From positions 1-64,000 of the forward strand of contig JAVJSD010000013.1 in the NCBI GenBank assembly GCA_040219575.1: 64,000 bases of DNA, read 5' to 3'. Shown here piece after piece: positions 25,148-35,809 of the stretch; position 1 is the stretch's first letter, and every line of letters begins with the position of its first letter. The notes beneath the pieces were generated by a model. That model ran no database searches. It saw only the letters and a program-made list of their open reading frames with translations, and had not been told where the DNA came from. The position numbers and the translations under genes were made by a program. The DNA is from JAVJSD01 sp040219575. Lineage in GTDB: Bacteria; Planctomycetota; Planctomycetia; Pirellulales; Pirellulaceae.

Positions 25148-25846
25148 ATGAATAGCTCGGGAGAAGCCGACAAGATCGTGAGCGCGGACCATGGTAATAC
25201 CGTCGGCGAGCCCGATCAATCGACGCCGACGTCCAGACATGCAACTGCCTCCGCCCCGTCACGCGGCGAGACGAGTTCGATCCCTCAAACGCCGCCACAG
25301 GGCAAGTCGATCCAGTTCGGAGTCGGCGGACTGCTGATCTTCACCACCGGGCTGTGCATTCTGCTCGCCGTACTCAAGGGCCTGGGGGTTTCGTATTTGC
25401 ACCTCCTGTTCGGCTTCGCCTCGACGATTGCTTTCTCGCTGCTGGTGATTTTACTGTTGGAGGCCCACAAGCATTTCGCCACCCGGCAATTGGCCCACCA
25501 GCGGTCGAGCGAGACGGTCCGCAATCCCTACGCCGCGCCCGACGTTCCCGCGCTGCCGGCCCGTTCGCGGTCCAACGTCTCCACGCGCGTCGATCCCCGG
25601 GGCGTCAACTTCATCGATCCCGAGGGCATCGAATTCGTTTCCCAGCAGCGGCCGCCCGAGGAAACGCCAAACGACGAGTCGGAGGTCTTTTCCGCCCACC
25701 TTGCCGACGGTGATCCGCCTGGCGACGGTAATCCCCCTGGCGACGAGCCGCCCCCGCCTGCGTCAGCAGCTGGCGACGGGTCGCCAGGCGAAGCCGACAG
25801 CGGTGGAAGCGCAGCCGGCCGAGACGCGGACGACGAGAATCGCTAA
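25148..25846 (+). CDS. Two-TM hypothetical membrane protein
   Basis: A 232-residue protein with no family that I recognise. A Ser/Thr-rich N-terminus (about 50 residues) leads to two closely spaced hydrophobic segments (VGGLLIFTTGLCILLAVL and FGFASTIAFSLLVILLL), then a long Gly/Pro/Asp-rich C-terminal tail with NPPGDEPPPPASAAG-like repeats. Such tails are common in planctomycete membrane proteins and are probably disordered. The start at ATG 25148 is favoured by position; an in-frame TTG at 25133 is possible. It is divergent from the asparaginase gene. Confidence 0.65.
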   Translation: MNSSGEADKIVSADHGNTVGEPDQSTPTSRHATASAPSRGETSSIPQTPPQGKSIQFGVGGLLIFTTGLCILLAVLKGLGVSYLHLLFGFASTIAFSLLVILLLEAHKHFATRQLAHQRSSETVRNPYAAPDVPALPARSRSNVSTRVDPRGVNFIDPEGIEFVSQQRPPEETPNDESEVFSAHLADGDPPGDGNPPGDEPPPPASAAGDGSPGEADSGGSAAGRDADDENR

Positions 25847-25865
25847 ATAGCACAGCTTGCCGCCC

Positions 25866-25894
25866 TTGACTCGCTTGTTCAACGAAACTAAACT
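25866..25894 (+). promoter_or_regulatory. Sigma70-like promoter of the metal operon
   Basis: TTGACT at 25866-25871, a 17-base spacer, and TAAACT at 25889-25894. The spacing is optimal and both hexamers match the consensus well. Transcription should begin near 25901-25903, immediately at the palindrome that follows. The first gene of the metal-uptake operon begins at 26027. Confidence 0.65.
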
Positions 25895-25901
25895 TTGGTG
25901 T

Positions 25902-25921
25902 GTTTTTGATCGATCAAAAAC
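25902..25921. promoter_or_regulatory. Perfect 20-bp palindrome, candidate repressor operator
   Basis: GTTTTTGATCGATCAAAAAC reads the same on both strands and covers the predicted start of transcription, the classic place for a repressor to block initiation. The operon it controls encodes a DtxR/MntR-type repressor domain, the most likely reader; a Fur/Zur protein encoded elsewhere is the alternative. The sequence does not match the standard Fur, DtxR or MntR boxes exactly. Confidence 0.65.
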
Positions 25922-26026
25922 CCAGACGACCGTCAATCAAAACCGGCCAAGGGAGCCAAGTGCATGCTCCCCCCACGCAGTCAAACCCGTGCAGTCAAAC
26001 CCGCGCAGACAAAGAGGAAATCCAAC

Positions 26027-26944
26027 ATGTCGCTTCGTAAATGCCTGCTGCTGGGGTTTGTCGCCCTCTTGGCCCTCGTCGTCGGCGCCGGTCAGGGTGT
26101 CGCCCAGGAAAGCGAGTCGAAGCCGCTGATCGTTGCTTCAACGACGCAGGTGGCCGACTTCGCCCGGCAGATTGTCGGCGATCGCTGGGAAGTGGTGTCG
26201 ATTCTTGCTCCCGGGACGGATCCCCACGTCTACGAAATCGAGCCGACCGACACCCGGTTGGTCGCCCGCGCCGACCTCTGCCTGGAAAACGGCTGGCACC
26301 TGGAAGGCAAGGACTGGATGAAGACGCTGGCCAGCAACGCCGGCAAGAAGCTGATCACCTGCGTCGAGGGCGTCGAGCCGATCGAACTCGCCGACAGCGG
26401 CCAAACGTTCGAGGACCCTCACGCCTGGTTCTCGCCCCGCAACGCCGCGATCTATGTCCGCAACATTCTCCGCGCCGTGATCGAGGCCGACCCGGCGCAC
26501 GAGACCGAATACCGCGCCCGGGCCGACCTGTATCTCAGCCAGCTCCGCACGCTGCACCTGTGGGCGCAGAACGAACTGAACGCCATCCCGGCCGACAAAC
26601 GCATCCTCGTCACCAGCCACGACGCCTTCAATTACTTCTGCCGCGAGTACGGCTTCAAGTCGGCGGCCCCCGCCGGTTGGTCGACCAGCGACGAGATCGG
26701 CGCGGGCGTCACCACCGAGCGGCGTCTGTTGGCGGTCGACTCGATCCGCAAGTTCGGCGTGAAGGCGATCTTCGTCGAGACCAGCGTCAATCCCGCGATG
26801 ATCCGCGAGATCGCCAAGGACGCCGGCGTCAAAATCGGCGGCCAACTGTATTCAGACTCCATGGGCGCGCCGGGCACCGCGGGAGAAACCTACCTCGGCA
26901 TGCTCCGCGAGAACATCCTCACCATCGTCCACGCACTAAAGTAG
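26027..26944 (+). CDS. Metal ABC transporter substrate-binding protein
   Basis: A 305-residue cluster A-I (ZnuA/MntA/YtgA-like) binding protein that captures a divalent metal (Mn, Zn or Fe) outside the cytoplasm. A signal peptide covers about residues 1-27 (LLLGFVALLALVVGAG). The first ligand histidine is in ILAPGTDPHVYEIEPT, the second in EDPHAWFSP, a third is in ILVTSHDAFNYFCREYG, and an acidic ligand is expected near LYSDSMG at the end. A His/Asp-rich loop, typical of ZnuA, is absent, so Mn or Fe is favoured over Zn. The start at 26027 has AAAGAGGAAA upstream. It is the first gene of the operon. Confidence 0.92.
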   Translation: MSLRKCLLLGFVALLALVVGAGQGVAQESESKPLIVASTTQVADFARQIVGDRWEVVSILAPGTDPHVYEIEPTDTRLVARADLCLENGWHLEGKDWMKTLASNAGKKLITCVEGVEPIELADSGQTFEDPHAWFSPRNAAIYVRNILRAVIEADPAHETEYRARADLYLSQLRTLHLWAQNELNAIPADKRILVTSHDAFNYFCREYGFKSAAPAGWSTSDEIGAGVTTERRLLAVDSIRKFGVKAIFVETSVNPAMIREIAKDAGVKIGGQLYSDSMGAPGTAGETYLGMLRENILTIVHALK

Positions 26945-27085
26945 GGCGGGCTTCCAGCCTGCCAGCAATTGCCTCGCGCCGTTGGCTTTCAACCCGTCCT
27001 GACTTCGGACGTACGACGGACATCCCTGTCGATTGAAGGCCGTAGACTTCGACGGACAAGGATGTTCGTCATACACGAGTTCCTC

Positions 27086-27658
27086 ATGAACGTTCTGCAA
27101 CTGCTCCGTTCGATCCGACGACCGCTGTTCGCGGGCGGATTGGTGATCGGCATTCTGGGGCTGGTGCAACTCTACATGCTGTTCGTGGCCAGCGTGCCGC
27201 TGGCCAGCTACGACACGTCGATGCGGGCGGCCGAAGGTGTGTTCGCCGTGGAGTTGACTCTCACGTTCGACGCCGGCAGCGACGGCTTCACACTCGAAAA
27301 TGAATCGCCGGTGGTGGTCGACTTCCGTGGACGCAACCTGATGGAAGGTCGGGGACCGTTCCTTATGGGCGAAGTGATCACGGTCTCGCCGGTGGAGGGC
27401 ATTGTGCAGTCGCGCGACGGCCAGGGCGGCGTGAATTCGTTCGCTGTCGATGTCACTGCCAAACCGCCCGAGCGCGACGCCTTCGCGCTCGACGCGCCGA
27501 CGACCTCCACGCAACTTGCCCACGCGGTCCGACTCCGCATCCTCCGCGACGGCCAGCCCGTCGCCGAGGAAACGCTCTGGTCGGAACCGGGCCAACCGGT
27601 GCAGGGCGTCGTCACGTTAACCGTCGAAGGTGAACCGGATCGCGAGCACTCCCACTAA
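27086..27658 (+). CDS. Single-pass anchored hypothetical protein inside the metal operon
   Basis: About 190 residues, with no family that I recognise. One N-terminal hydrophobic segment (LFAGGLVIGILGLVQLYMLF) anchors the protein; the rest is a beta-rich extracytoplasmic domain (GVFAVELTLTFDAGSDGF, SPVVVDFRGRNLM, then AVRLRILRDGQPVAEETL). It lies between the binding protein and the ATPase, on the same strand, so a role in metal uptake is inferred. The start is uncertain: ATG 27086 has GAG six bases upstream, while ATG 27062 lies inside a repeat-like segment. Confidence 0.7.
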   Translation: MNVLQLLRSIRRPLFAGGLVIGILGLVQLYMLFVASVPLASYDTSMRAAEGVFAVELTLTFDAGSDGFTLENESPVVVDFRGRNLMEGRGPFLMGEVITVSPVEGIVQSRDGQGGVNSFAVDVTAKPPERDAFALDAPTTSTQLAHAVRLRILRDGQPVAEETLWSEPGQPVQGVVTLTVEGEPDREHSH

Positions 27659-27661
27659 TCG

Positions 27662-27710
27662 CCAAGCCGACGGCTTCGCCGTCGTGGCGACGGCGGAGCC
27701 GTCGGCTTGG
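27662..27710. repeat. CCAAGCCGACGGC hairpin, copy 1
   Basis: CCAAGCCGACGGCTTCGCCG and its near reverse complement (ending CCGTCGGCTTGG) form a strong hairpin three bases after the stop of the 190-residue gene. A longer version follows the permease gene at 30039-30123. Confidence 0.8.
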
Positions 27711-27723
27711 AAAGTCAAATGAC

Positions 27724-28503
27724 ATGATCTCCAACCAGCGTCCTCAACCCGTCCAGCCCGCCATCGAGGTGGAAAACCTCACCGTCAGCTACGGCCCTTC
27801 GCCGGCGCTGCTCGACGTCTCGCTGAAAATCGAACCCGGCACGCTGGTCGGCGTCATCGGCCCCAACGGCTCCGGCAAGTCGACCCTCATCAAGGCGATC
27901 CTGGGCTTTGTCCGCCCCGACTTCGGCGCGGTGCGGATCTTCGGCCAACCGGCCGACAAGGCCAAAGGCCGCGTCGCCTACGTGCCGCAGCGAGGGGCGG
28001 TCGACTGGGACTTTCCGATCACGGTGCGGGAAGTCGCGCTGCTGGGCCGGTACGGACACCGCGCCTGGTGGCGCGACATGTCGCCGGAGGATTACCGCCT
28101 CGCCGACGAGGCGCTCGAGATGGTCCGCATGGCCGACTTCCGCGACCGCCAGATCGGCCAACTCTCCGGCGGTCAGCAGCAGCGGGTGTTCATGGCCCGG
28201 GCGATGGCCCAAGGGGCCGAGATCCTGCTGCTCGACGAGCCGTTCGCCGGCGTCGACGCCGCCACCGAACGGGCCATTCTCGACGTGCTCGACCGCACCA
28301 AGCGGGCCGGCCGCACGTTGGTCGTGGTGCACCACGACCTGGCCACCGCCGCCGAGTACTTCGATACGCTGATCCTGCTCAAGCAACGCCTGTACGCCCA
28401 CGGCAAGCCCGAGCAGGTGCTTCAACCGCAATTGCTGAGCGAGGTGTACGAGGGCAAGCTGCGCGTGTTCGCCGACCTGCCGCAAGCGAAAGGTCCGCGA
28501 TGA
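27724..28503 (+). CDS. Metal ABC transporter ATP-binding protein
   Basis: A 259-residue ABC ATPase that powers metal uptake. Walker A is GPNGSGKST (about residues 40-48), the signature is LSGGQQQR, Walker B is ILLLDEPFAGVD, and the switch histidine follows in LVVVHHDLATAAEYFD. VGVIGPNG and the VPQRGAVDWDFPITV Q-loop block are typical of the Zn/Mn family. The gene ends with ATGA, where the permease start overlaps its stop, so the two are translationally coupled. Confidence 0.95.
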   Translation: MISNQRPQPVQPAIEVENLTVSYGPSPALLDVSLKIEPGTLVGVIGPNGSGKSTLIKAILGFVRPDFGAVRIFGQPADKAKGRVAYVPQRGAVDWDFPITVREVALLGRYGHRAWWRDMSPEDYRLADEALEMVRMADFRDRQIGQLSGGQQQRVFMARAMAQGAEILLLDEPFAGVDAATERAILDVLDRTKRAGRTLVVVHHDLATAAEYFDTLILLKQRLYAHGKPEQVLQPQLLSEVYEGKLRVFADLPQAKGPR

Positions 28504-30035
28504 ACGCCCTCTACGACGCGCTCGTCGAACTGTACCGCTTCGACCCCTCGGTGCCCCGCGCGCTGTTGGCGGGGCTCTTGGTCTCCACCGTCTGCGCGGT
28601 CATCGGCTGCTTCATCGTGTTGCGGCGGATGTCGTTTCTGGCCGACGCCCTCTCGCACTCGATGCTGGCGGGCGTGGTGGCCGGCTACCTGTTCATGAAG
28701 CTGGTGTTCGGCGAGAGCGCCAGCGCCGCCGGCATGCTGATCGGCGCGCTGCTGGCCGGCTTCTTCACCGTCGGCGTGATCGGCGTGGTCACGCGCTTCT
28801 CGCGCATCAAGGAAGACACCGCCATCGGCGTGATGTACACCGGCATCTTCGCGCTGGGCGGCATGCTGGCCTCGCTGTTTTCCAACTACATCCACATCGA
28901 CATCTACCACTTCCTCGTCGGCCAACTGCTCACCGTCGAGGACACGCACCTGTGGATGATGGCGCTGGTGGCGGCGGTCGTGCTGTCGGTGGTGATCCTG
29001 TTGTTCCGGCCGTTGCAGATGGTCGCCTTCGACCGCGTGATGGCCGCCTCGATCGGCATCCCCGTGCTGCTGGTCGACTACCTGCTGACGATGTGCACCT
29101 CGATGGTCGTCGTCAGCGGCGTGAACATCGTGGGCGTGATCCTGGTGGTGGCGATGTTGATCACACCGGCGGCCACCGCCTACCTGCTGTTCGACCGCCT
29201 GTCGCGGATGCTGTGGGGCGCGGCCGCGCTGGGCGTGACCGGTTTTCTGGCCGGCTTCTTCGCCTCACGCTGGATCGGCGCGGCCCCCGGTTCGACGATC
29301 GTGGTGGCCCAGTCGCTGCAATTCGTCGTGGCGCTGGTGGTCGCCCCGCGGTACGGCATGATCGCCGGCTGGTGGCGCCGCCGCACCGCCGTGCCGCAAG
29401 ACATTGTGGAAGACGTGCTGGGCGTCGTCATCAAAGGCGAAGGCCACACCGCGCCCATCGAGGAAGTGGTCGAGAAGGTGGAGGGCCGACCGTCGGTCGT
29501 CCGTCGCGCCGTCCGCGCGCTGCTTAAGCGCGACTGGCTGTCGCTCGACAACGATCGGCTGGCGCTGACCAAGGTCGGCATGACCGAGGCCCGGCGGCTG
29601 GTGCGGGCGCACCGCCTGTGGGAGACCTACCTGGAGCATGTCGGCACGCCGGCCGAACGACTGCACGACGAGGCGCACCGCCTGGAGCACCTGCACGACG
29701 AGGAGGCCGTCGACTACCTCGACGACATGCTGGGCCACCCCTTGCGCGATCCGCACGGCAGCGAAATCCCCGAGGACTTCGTGCATCTGGTGCCCGGCAC
29801 GGAGGTCAAAGCCAGTCTGCTGCGCCGGGGCCACCGCGGCGTGGTCGCCGCCATCGATTCCGCGGCCGCCGGCCTTCCGCTCGAAGTGGGCATGCACATC
29901 GTCACCGCGCCGCGGGAGCAGAACGGAACCCGCTGGAAGCTGCTTCTGGACGACGGCCGCGCAGTGTTGCTCGATCACCAGGCGGCGGATGCGGTGACGG
30001 TGTTGCTGGAGGAAAGCGAAACCTCCAACCGTTAG
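28500..30035 (+). CDS. Metal ABC permease fused to a DtxR/MntR-like repressor
   Basis: A 511-residue fusion. Residues 1-290 are an ABC-3 family permease with about eight membrane helices (for example GMLIGALLAGFFTVGVIGVV and VNIVGVILVVAMLITPAA). Residues about 298-368 are a winged-helix DNA-binding domain (IEEVVEKVEGRPSVVRRAV, then LLKRDWLSLDNDRLALTKVG). Residues about 369-425 match the dimerisation and metal-binding domain of the DtxR/MntR family: RAHRLWETYLEH, then HDEAHRLEHLHDEE with the H393-x-x-E396-H397 triad, then LGHPLRDPHGSEIP. A C-terminal SH3-like segment (426-511) follows. The same arrangement is known as YtgCR in Chlamydia, where the repressor part is cleaved free. The start ATG at 28500 overlaps the ATPase stop. 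Confidence 0.93.
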   Translation: MNALYDALVELYRFDPSVPRALLAGLLVSTVCAVIGCFIVLRRMSFLADALSHSMLAGVVAGYLFMKLVFGESASAAGMLIGALLAGFFTVGVIGVVTRFSRIKEDTAIGVMYTGIFALGGMLASLFSNYIHIDIYHFLVGQLLTVEDTHLWMMALVAAVVLSVVILLFRPLQMVAFDRVMAASIGIPVLLVDYLLTMCTSMVVVSGVNIVGVILVVAMLITPAATAYLLFDRLSRMLWGAAALGVTGFLAGFFASRWIGAAPGSTIVVAQSLQFVVALVVAPRYGMIAGWWRRRTAVPQDIVEDVLGVVIKGEGHTAPIEEVVEKVEGRPSVVRRAVRALLKRDWLSLDNDRLALTKVGMTEARRLVRAHRLWETYLEHVGTPAERLHDEAHRLEHLHDEEAVDYLDDMLGHPLRDPHGSEIPEDFVHLVPGTEVKASLLRRGHRGVVAAIDSAAAGLPLEVGMHIVTAPREQNGTRWKLLLDDGRAVLLDHQAADAVTVLLEESETSNR

Positions 30036-30038
30036 CCG

Positions 30039-30123
30039 CCAAGCCGACGGCTTCGCCGTCGTGGGGTCGATGGTCAGCTCGATGGTCAACTCATCGACTG
30101 CGACGGCGAAGCCGTCGGCTTGG
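30039..30123. repeat. CCAAGCCGACGGC hairpin, copy 2 with long loop
   Basis: Arms of CCAAGCCGACGGCTTCGCCG plus TCG at the two ends are perfect reverse complements, separated by a loop with GATGGTCAGCTC/GATGGTCAACTC direct repeats. It begins three bases after the permease-repressor stop, and ends seven bases before the endonuclease IV stop on the other strand. It may terminate both. Confidence 0.85.
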
Positions 30124-30129
30124 GAGTGA

Positions 30130-30990
30130 CTATTTTCGAATCAACTCCCGCAACACGCGCAAGTTCACCGCGTCCCAGTCCTCGCCCTCGTCGTTCTTCT
30201 CCTTCGCCGTCTCCAGATACATCGGCAGCTTGCTGAACCGCCGGTCGTTGAGCAAGTGCCGGAACGGCGCCAGCCCCATCTCGCCCAGGCCGATGTGTTC
30301 ATGCCGGTCGACGCGCGAGCCGAACTCCCGCTTGCTGTCGTTCAGATGAAACGCCTTCACGTGCGCCAGTCCGACGACGCGATCCAACTCTCGCATCGTG
30401 GTGTTGTACGCCTTCTTGGGATCGAGCGGATAACCGGCCGCGAAGGCGTGGCAGGTGTCGATGCAGACGCCGATTCGCTCGGGTTGTTCGACGGCCCCAC
30501 GAATCGCCGCCAGGTGCTCGAACCGCCAGCCGAGATTCGTCCCCTGCCCGGCGGTGTTCTCCAGCAGAATCCCGGCCTCCATCTTCCCCGCCGCTACGAT
30601 CGCCTTGTCGAGCCCCTTGGCGATTCGGGCGAGCCCTTCCTCCTCACTGCTGGTGGTGTACGATCCCGGATGCACCACCACATAGGGAATCCCCAGCATC
30701 TCGGCCCGCTCGAGCTCCACGGCCATCGCCGCGATCGACTTCTCCCACAGTGCGTCGTCGGGACTCGCCAGGTTGATCAAATACGAGGCATGCGACAGCG
30801 GCGCCCTCACCCCGGTCGTTTTGAGCGCCTGGCGAAACTTTTCCGCCTCCCCCGGCGAAATCGCCTTCGCCCGCCACTGGTTGTTGTTCTTGGTGAACAC
30901 CTGCACGCAGTCCATCCCCAGGGCGGCGGCCGCCTCGACCGCTTTGTAGTAGCCGCCGGCGATCGACATATGGGCGCCAAGCAGGGGCAT
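30130..30990 (-). CDS. nfo: Deoxyribonuclease IV (AP endonuclease)
   Basis: A 286-residue endonuclease IV that cuts DNA at abasic sites in base-excision repair. All the zinc-binding blocks of the TIM-barrel family are present: GAHMSIAGG, VVHPGSYTTSSEEE, ILLENTAGQGTNLGWR, GVCIDTCHAFAAGYPLD and FHLNDSKREFGSRVDRHEHI, then YLETAKE. The start at 30990 has an excellent ribosome-binding site (AAGGAG, six bases upstream). It converges with the metal operon, separated by the long hairpin. Confidence 0.97.
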   Translation of the reverse strand: MPLLGAHMSIAGGYYKAVEAAAALGMDCVQVFTKNNNQWRAKAISPGEAEKFRQALKTTGVRAPLSHASYLINLASPDDALWEKSIAAMAVELERAEMLGIPYVVVHPGSYTTSSEEEGLARIAKGLDKAIVAAGKMEAGILLENTAGQGTNLGWRFEHLAAIRGAVEQPERIGVCIDTCHAFAAGYPLDPKKAYNTTMRELDRVVGLAHVKAFHLNDSKREFGSRVDRHEHIGLGEMGLAPFRHLLNDRRFSKLPMYLETAKEKNDEGEDWDAVNLRVLRELIRK

Positions 30991-31140
30991 CGCTGCTCCT
31001 TCATTCGGTAAGTGTTCAACGTTCAGATCGGTGTTCTACCACCAAGCGACGGCGAGCGTCGAGGCGTCAGCCCGACGTGCTCGCCTGACGTCGATCTCTG
31101 ACGCACCGCCGCATCGCTCCGCTCGACTCGCGCTACATTG

Positions 31141-31599
31141 CTATTCCGCCGCCATTTGCCGTAGATGCCGGGCGATGGCGCGTTTCAGGAACCGGGCGAT
31201 CAGCCACAGCAGCGGTCGGGCGAGCGCCGATTTGGCGTGCAACTGAAACGAACGGACGACGCGCGTGCGGCCGTCGCGCCGGGTGAACTCCCAAGTTTCG
31301 TCGAAGCTCTCGGCCAGGCGAGACAGCGGCGGCGAGAACTGGCTCATGTGCATCCGCAGGCGATTTTCCGGCGCCCACTCGGCGATCTCCTCGACGTGGC
31401 TCGATCCGTCGAGGTTCTTCACCCGAATCCGCGTGCCGACCACCGCCGGCGTGCGGACTTCAAACGCCGCCGACTTGATTCCGGGAAGCGGCCCGTAGCC
31501 GGTGAACTCCGGCCAGCGGTCGAGATCGAGAATCTGCTCGGCGATCTCTTCCGGAGAAAGATCGAGCGTTTGCCGACAGGAGAATTGGATGGGAGACAT
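31141..31599 (-). CDS. SRPBCC (polyketide cyclase/START-like) family protein
   Basis: A 152-residue helix-grip protein: SPIQFSCRQTLDLSPEEIAE at the start, LDRWPEFTGYGPLPGIKSA, then IRVKNLDGSSHVEEIAEWAP and DETWEFTRRDGRTRVVRSF before a long C-terminal helix (LARPLLWLIARFLKRAIARH). This is the pattern of SRPBCC proteins that bind hydrophobic ligands in a deep cavity. The ligand is unknown. It lies on the same strand as endonuclease IV and the DUF1501/PSD1 pair. The 150 bases between it and endonuclease IV hold nothing that I recognise. Confidence 0.85.
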   Translation of the reverse strand: MSPIQFSCRQTLDLSPEEIAEQILDLDRWPEFTGYGPLPGIKSAAFEVRTPAVVGTRIRVKNLDGSSHVEEIAEWAPENRLRMHMSQFSPPLSRLAESFDETWEFTRRDGRTRVVRSFQLHAKSALARPLLWLIARFLKRAIARHLRQMAAE

Positions 31600-31671
31600 G
31601 GGTATTGCAGTGTCTTCGCTTCGCTGGACACACGCTGCGTCACGTGAAACACCCTGCCTTGCTCACCGGAA

Positions 31672-33126
31672 TCAAGCGAGAACTTCCTCGACCACGCGGC
31701 CGTGGACGTCGGTCAGGCGGAAGTCGCGGCCGGCGTAGCGGAAGGTGAGCCGCTGGTGGTCGAGGCCCAGCAGGTGCAGGATCGTGGTGTGCAGATCGTG
31801 AACGTGCACGCGGCCCTCGACCGCTTCGTAGCCGTACTCGTCGGTGGCGCCGTGCACGTGGCCCCCTTTCGCGCCGCCGCCCGCCAGCCAGACGGTGAAA
31901 CCGTCGGCATTGTGGCCGCGGCCGTCGCCGCGGGGATCGTCGGGCGTACGGCCGAACTCGCCGCCCCACACCACCAGCGTGTCCTCGAGCAGGCCGCGTT
32001 GTTTGAGGTCGGTCAATAAGGCGGCGATCGGCTGATCGGTCTGTTGGCAACGCAGCGGCATGTTCTTGGCCACGCCGCCGTGGTGGTCCCAGTTGTCGTG
32101 CGTCAGTTCGATGAAGCGCACGCCGGCTTCGGCGAAGCGGCGGGCCAGCAGACACTGCCGACCGAAGTCGTCGGTCTTGAGCTTCTCGCCGATGCCGTAC
32201 ATGGACAGCGTCGCGGCGGTCTCCTGTTGGAGGTTCATCAACCGCGGCAGGTCGCTCTGCATGCGGAAGGCGAGCTCGTAAGAGTCGATGACGCCCTCGA
32301 CATGCGCGTCTTCCCCACGACGCTGGACGACATGGCGGTTCATCTGCTGCAGCAGGTCGAGCTGGCGGCGCTGCGCGGCGGCGTCGAGCAGTGGGTTCTC
32401 GACGTTGGGAATCTCCGCCGACTTGATCGGCTGGCTCATCGTGCCGATCGGCGTCCCCTGGTAGATCGACGGCAGAAACGCGCTGCCGTAGTTCCGCGCC
32501 CCGCCGAGAATCACCGGCGGCTTGATCGACACGAAGCCCGGCAGGTTGGCGTTCTCGGTTCCCAGGCCGTACAGCACCCACGATCCGATCGAAGGCCGGT
32601 GGAAGGTGATGCTGCCGGTGTGCAGTTGCGTGAGGGCCGCGCCGTGCTCGGGACTGTCGCAGTGCATGCCGTTGAGCAGGCAGAGGTCGTCGGCGTGCCG
32701 GGCGGTGTGCGGCATCAGGTCGCTGATCCACAATCCGCTCTGGCCGTACTGCCGAAAATCCCACTGCGAACCGAAGAATTTTTGGCCCTTGTTGCGGCTC
32801 GGCTTGCCGTCGTCGGCGTTGAGCTTCGGCTTGTAGTCGAACGTCTCCATGTGCGAGGGACCGCCCCGCATGCAAAGAAAGATCACGCGCTTCGCCCGGG
32901 GCGCGAAATGGGCCGGCTTGGGGGCCAGCGGCGAGGGGGCGGCCTGCGCAGATGCGAGGGCGGATTGTTCGGCCAGCAGACCGGCCAGGGCCAGCGCGCC
33001 GAAGCTGGTGGAGGCGCGGTGCAGCAGGGCGCGGCGGGAGAGGGAGGCGGCGGCGGGGGACTCGCCCGATCCGCCGGATTGATGATCGGCGAGTGATGTT
33101 GGTTGATGGTTGAAGTGACGATGCAT
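31672..33126 (-). CDS. DUF1501 family protein, Tat leader (partner of the PSD1 gene)
   Basis: A 484-residue DUF1501 protein. The leader has LSRRALLHRASTSFGALALA, a Tat-type signal after a 30-residue extension. Blocks: VIFLCMRGGPSHMETFDYKP, WISDLMPHTARHADDLCLL, FIELTHDNWDHHGGVAKN, VVWGGEFGRTPDDPRGDGRG and GATDEYGYEAVEG. The ATG at 33126 starts three bases after the stop of the DUF1549/DUF1553 gene, so the two form a tight operon. This pair is the commonest DUF1501 arrangement in planctomycetes; the role of the pair is not established. Confidence 0.94.
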   Translation of the reverse strand: MHRHFNHQPTSLADHQSGGSGESPAAASLSRRALLHRASTSFGALALAGLLAEQSALASAQAAPSPLAPKPAHFAPRAKRVIFLCMRGGPSHMETFDYKPKLNADDGKPSRNKGQKFFGSQWDFRQYGQSGLWISDLMPHTARHADDLCLLNGMHCDSPEHGAALTQLHTGSITFHRPSIGSWVLYGLGTENANLPGFVSIKPPVILGGARNYGSAFLPSIYQGTPIGTMSQPIKSAEIPNVENPLLDAAAQRRQLDLLQQMNRHVVQRRGEDAHVEGVIDSYELAFRMQSDLPRLMNLQQETAATLSMYGIGEKLKTDDFGRQCLLARRFAEAGVRFIELTHDNWDHHGGVAKNMPLRCQQTDQPIAALLTDLKQRGLLEDTLVVWGGEFGRTPDDPRGDGRGHNADGFTVWLAGGGAKGGHVHGATDEYGYEAVEGRVHVHDLHTTILHLLGLDHQRLTFRYAGRDFRLTDVHGRVVEEVLA

Positions 33127-33129
33127 GGG

Positions 33130-35661
<2,532 letters not shown>

Positions 35662-35809
35662 GGCGAATGGGAAGGATGTGGGCGGGATCAGGCGGGGACG
35701 GACCTCATCGTAGCCGTCGCCGAGAGTCGCCGCAACAGAAACTCACATTGCCGTTGATTGAAGCCTGCAATTTCAATGTCAAGAATCCATCGCGATCGAC
35801 TCGTCTATT

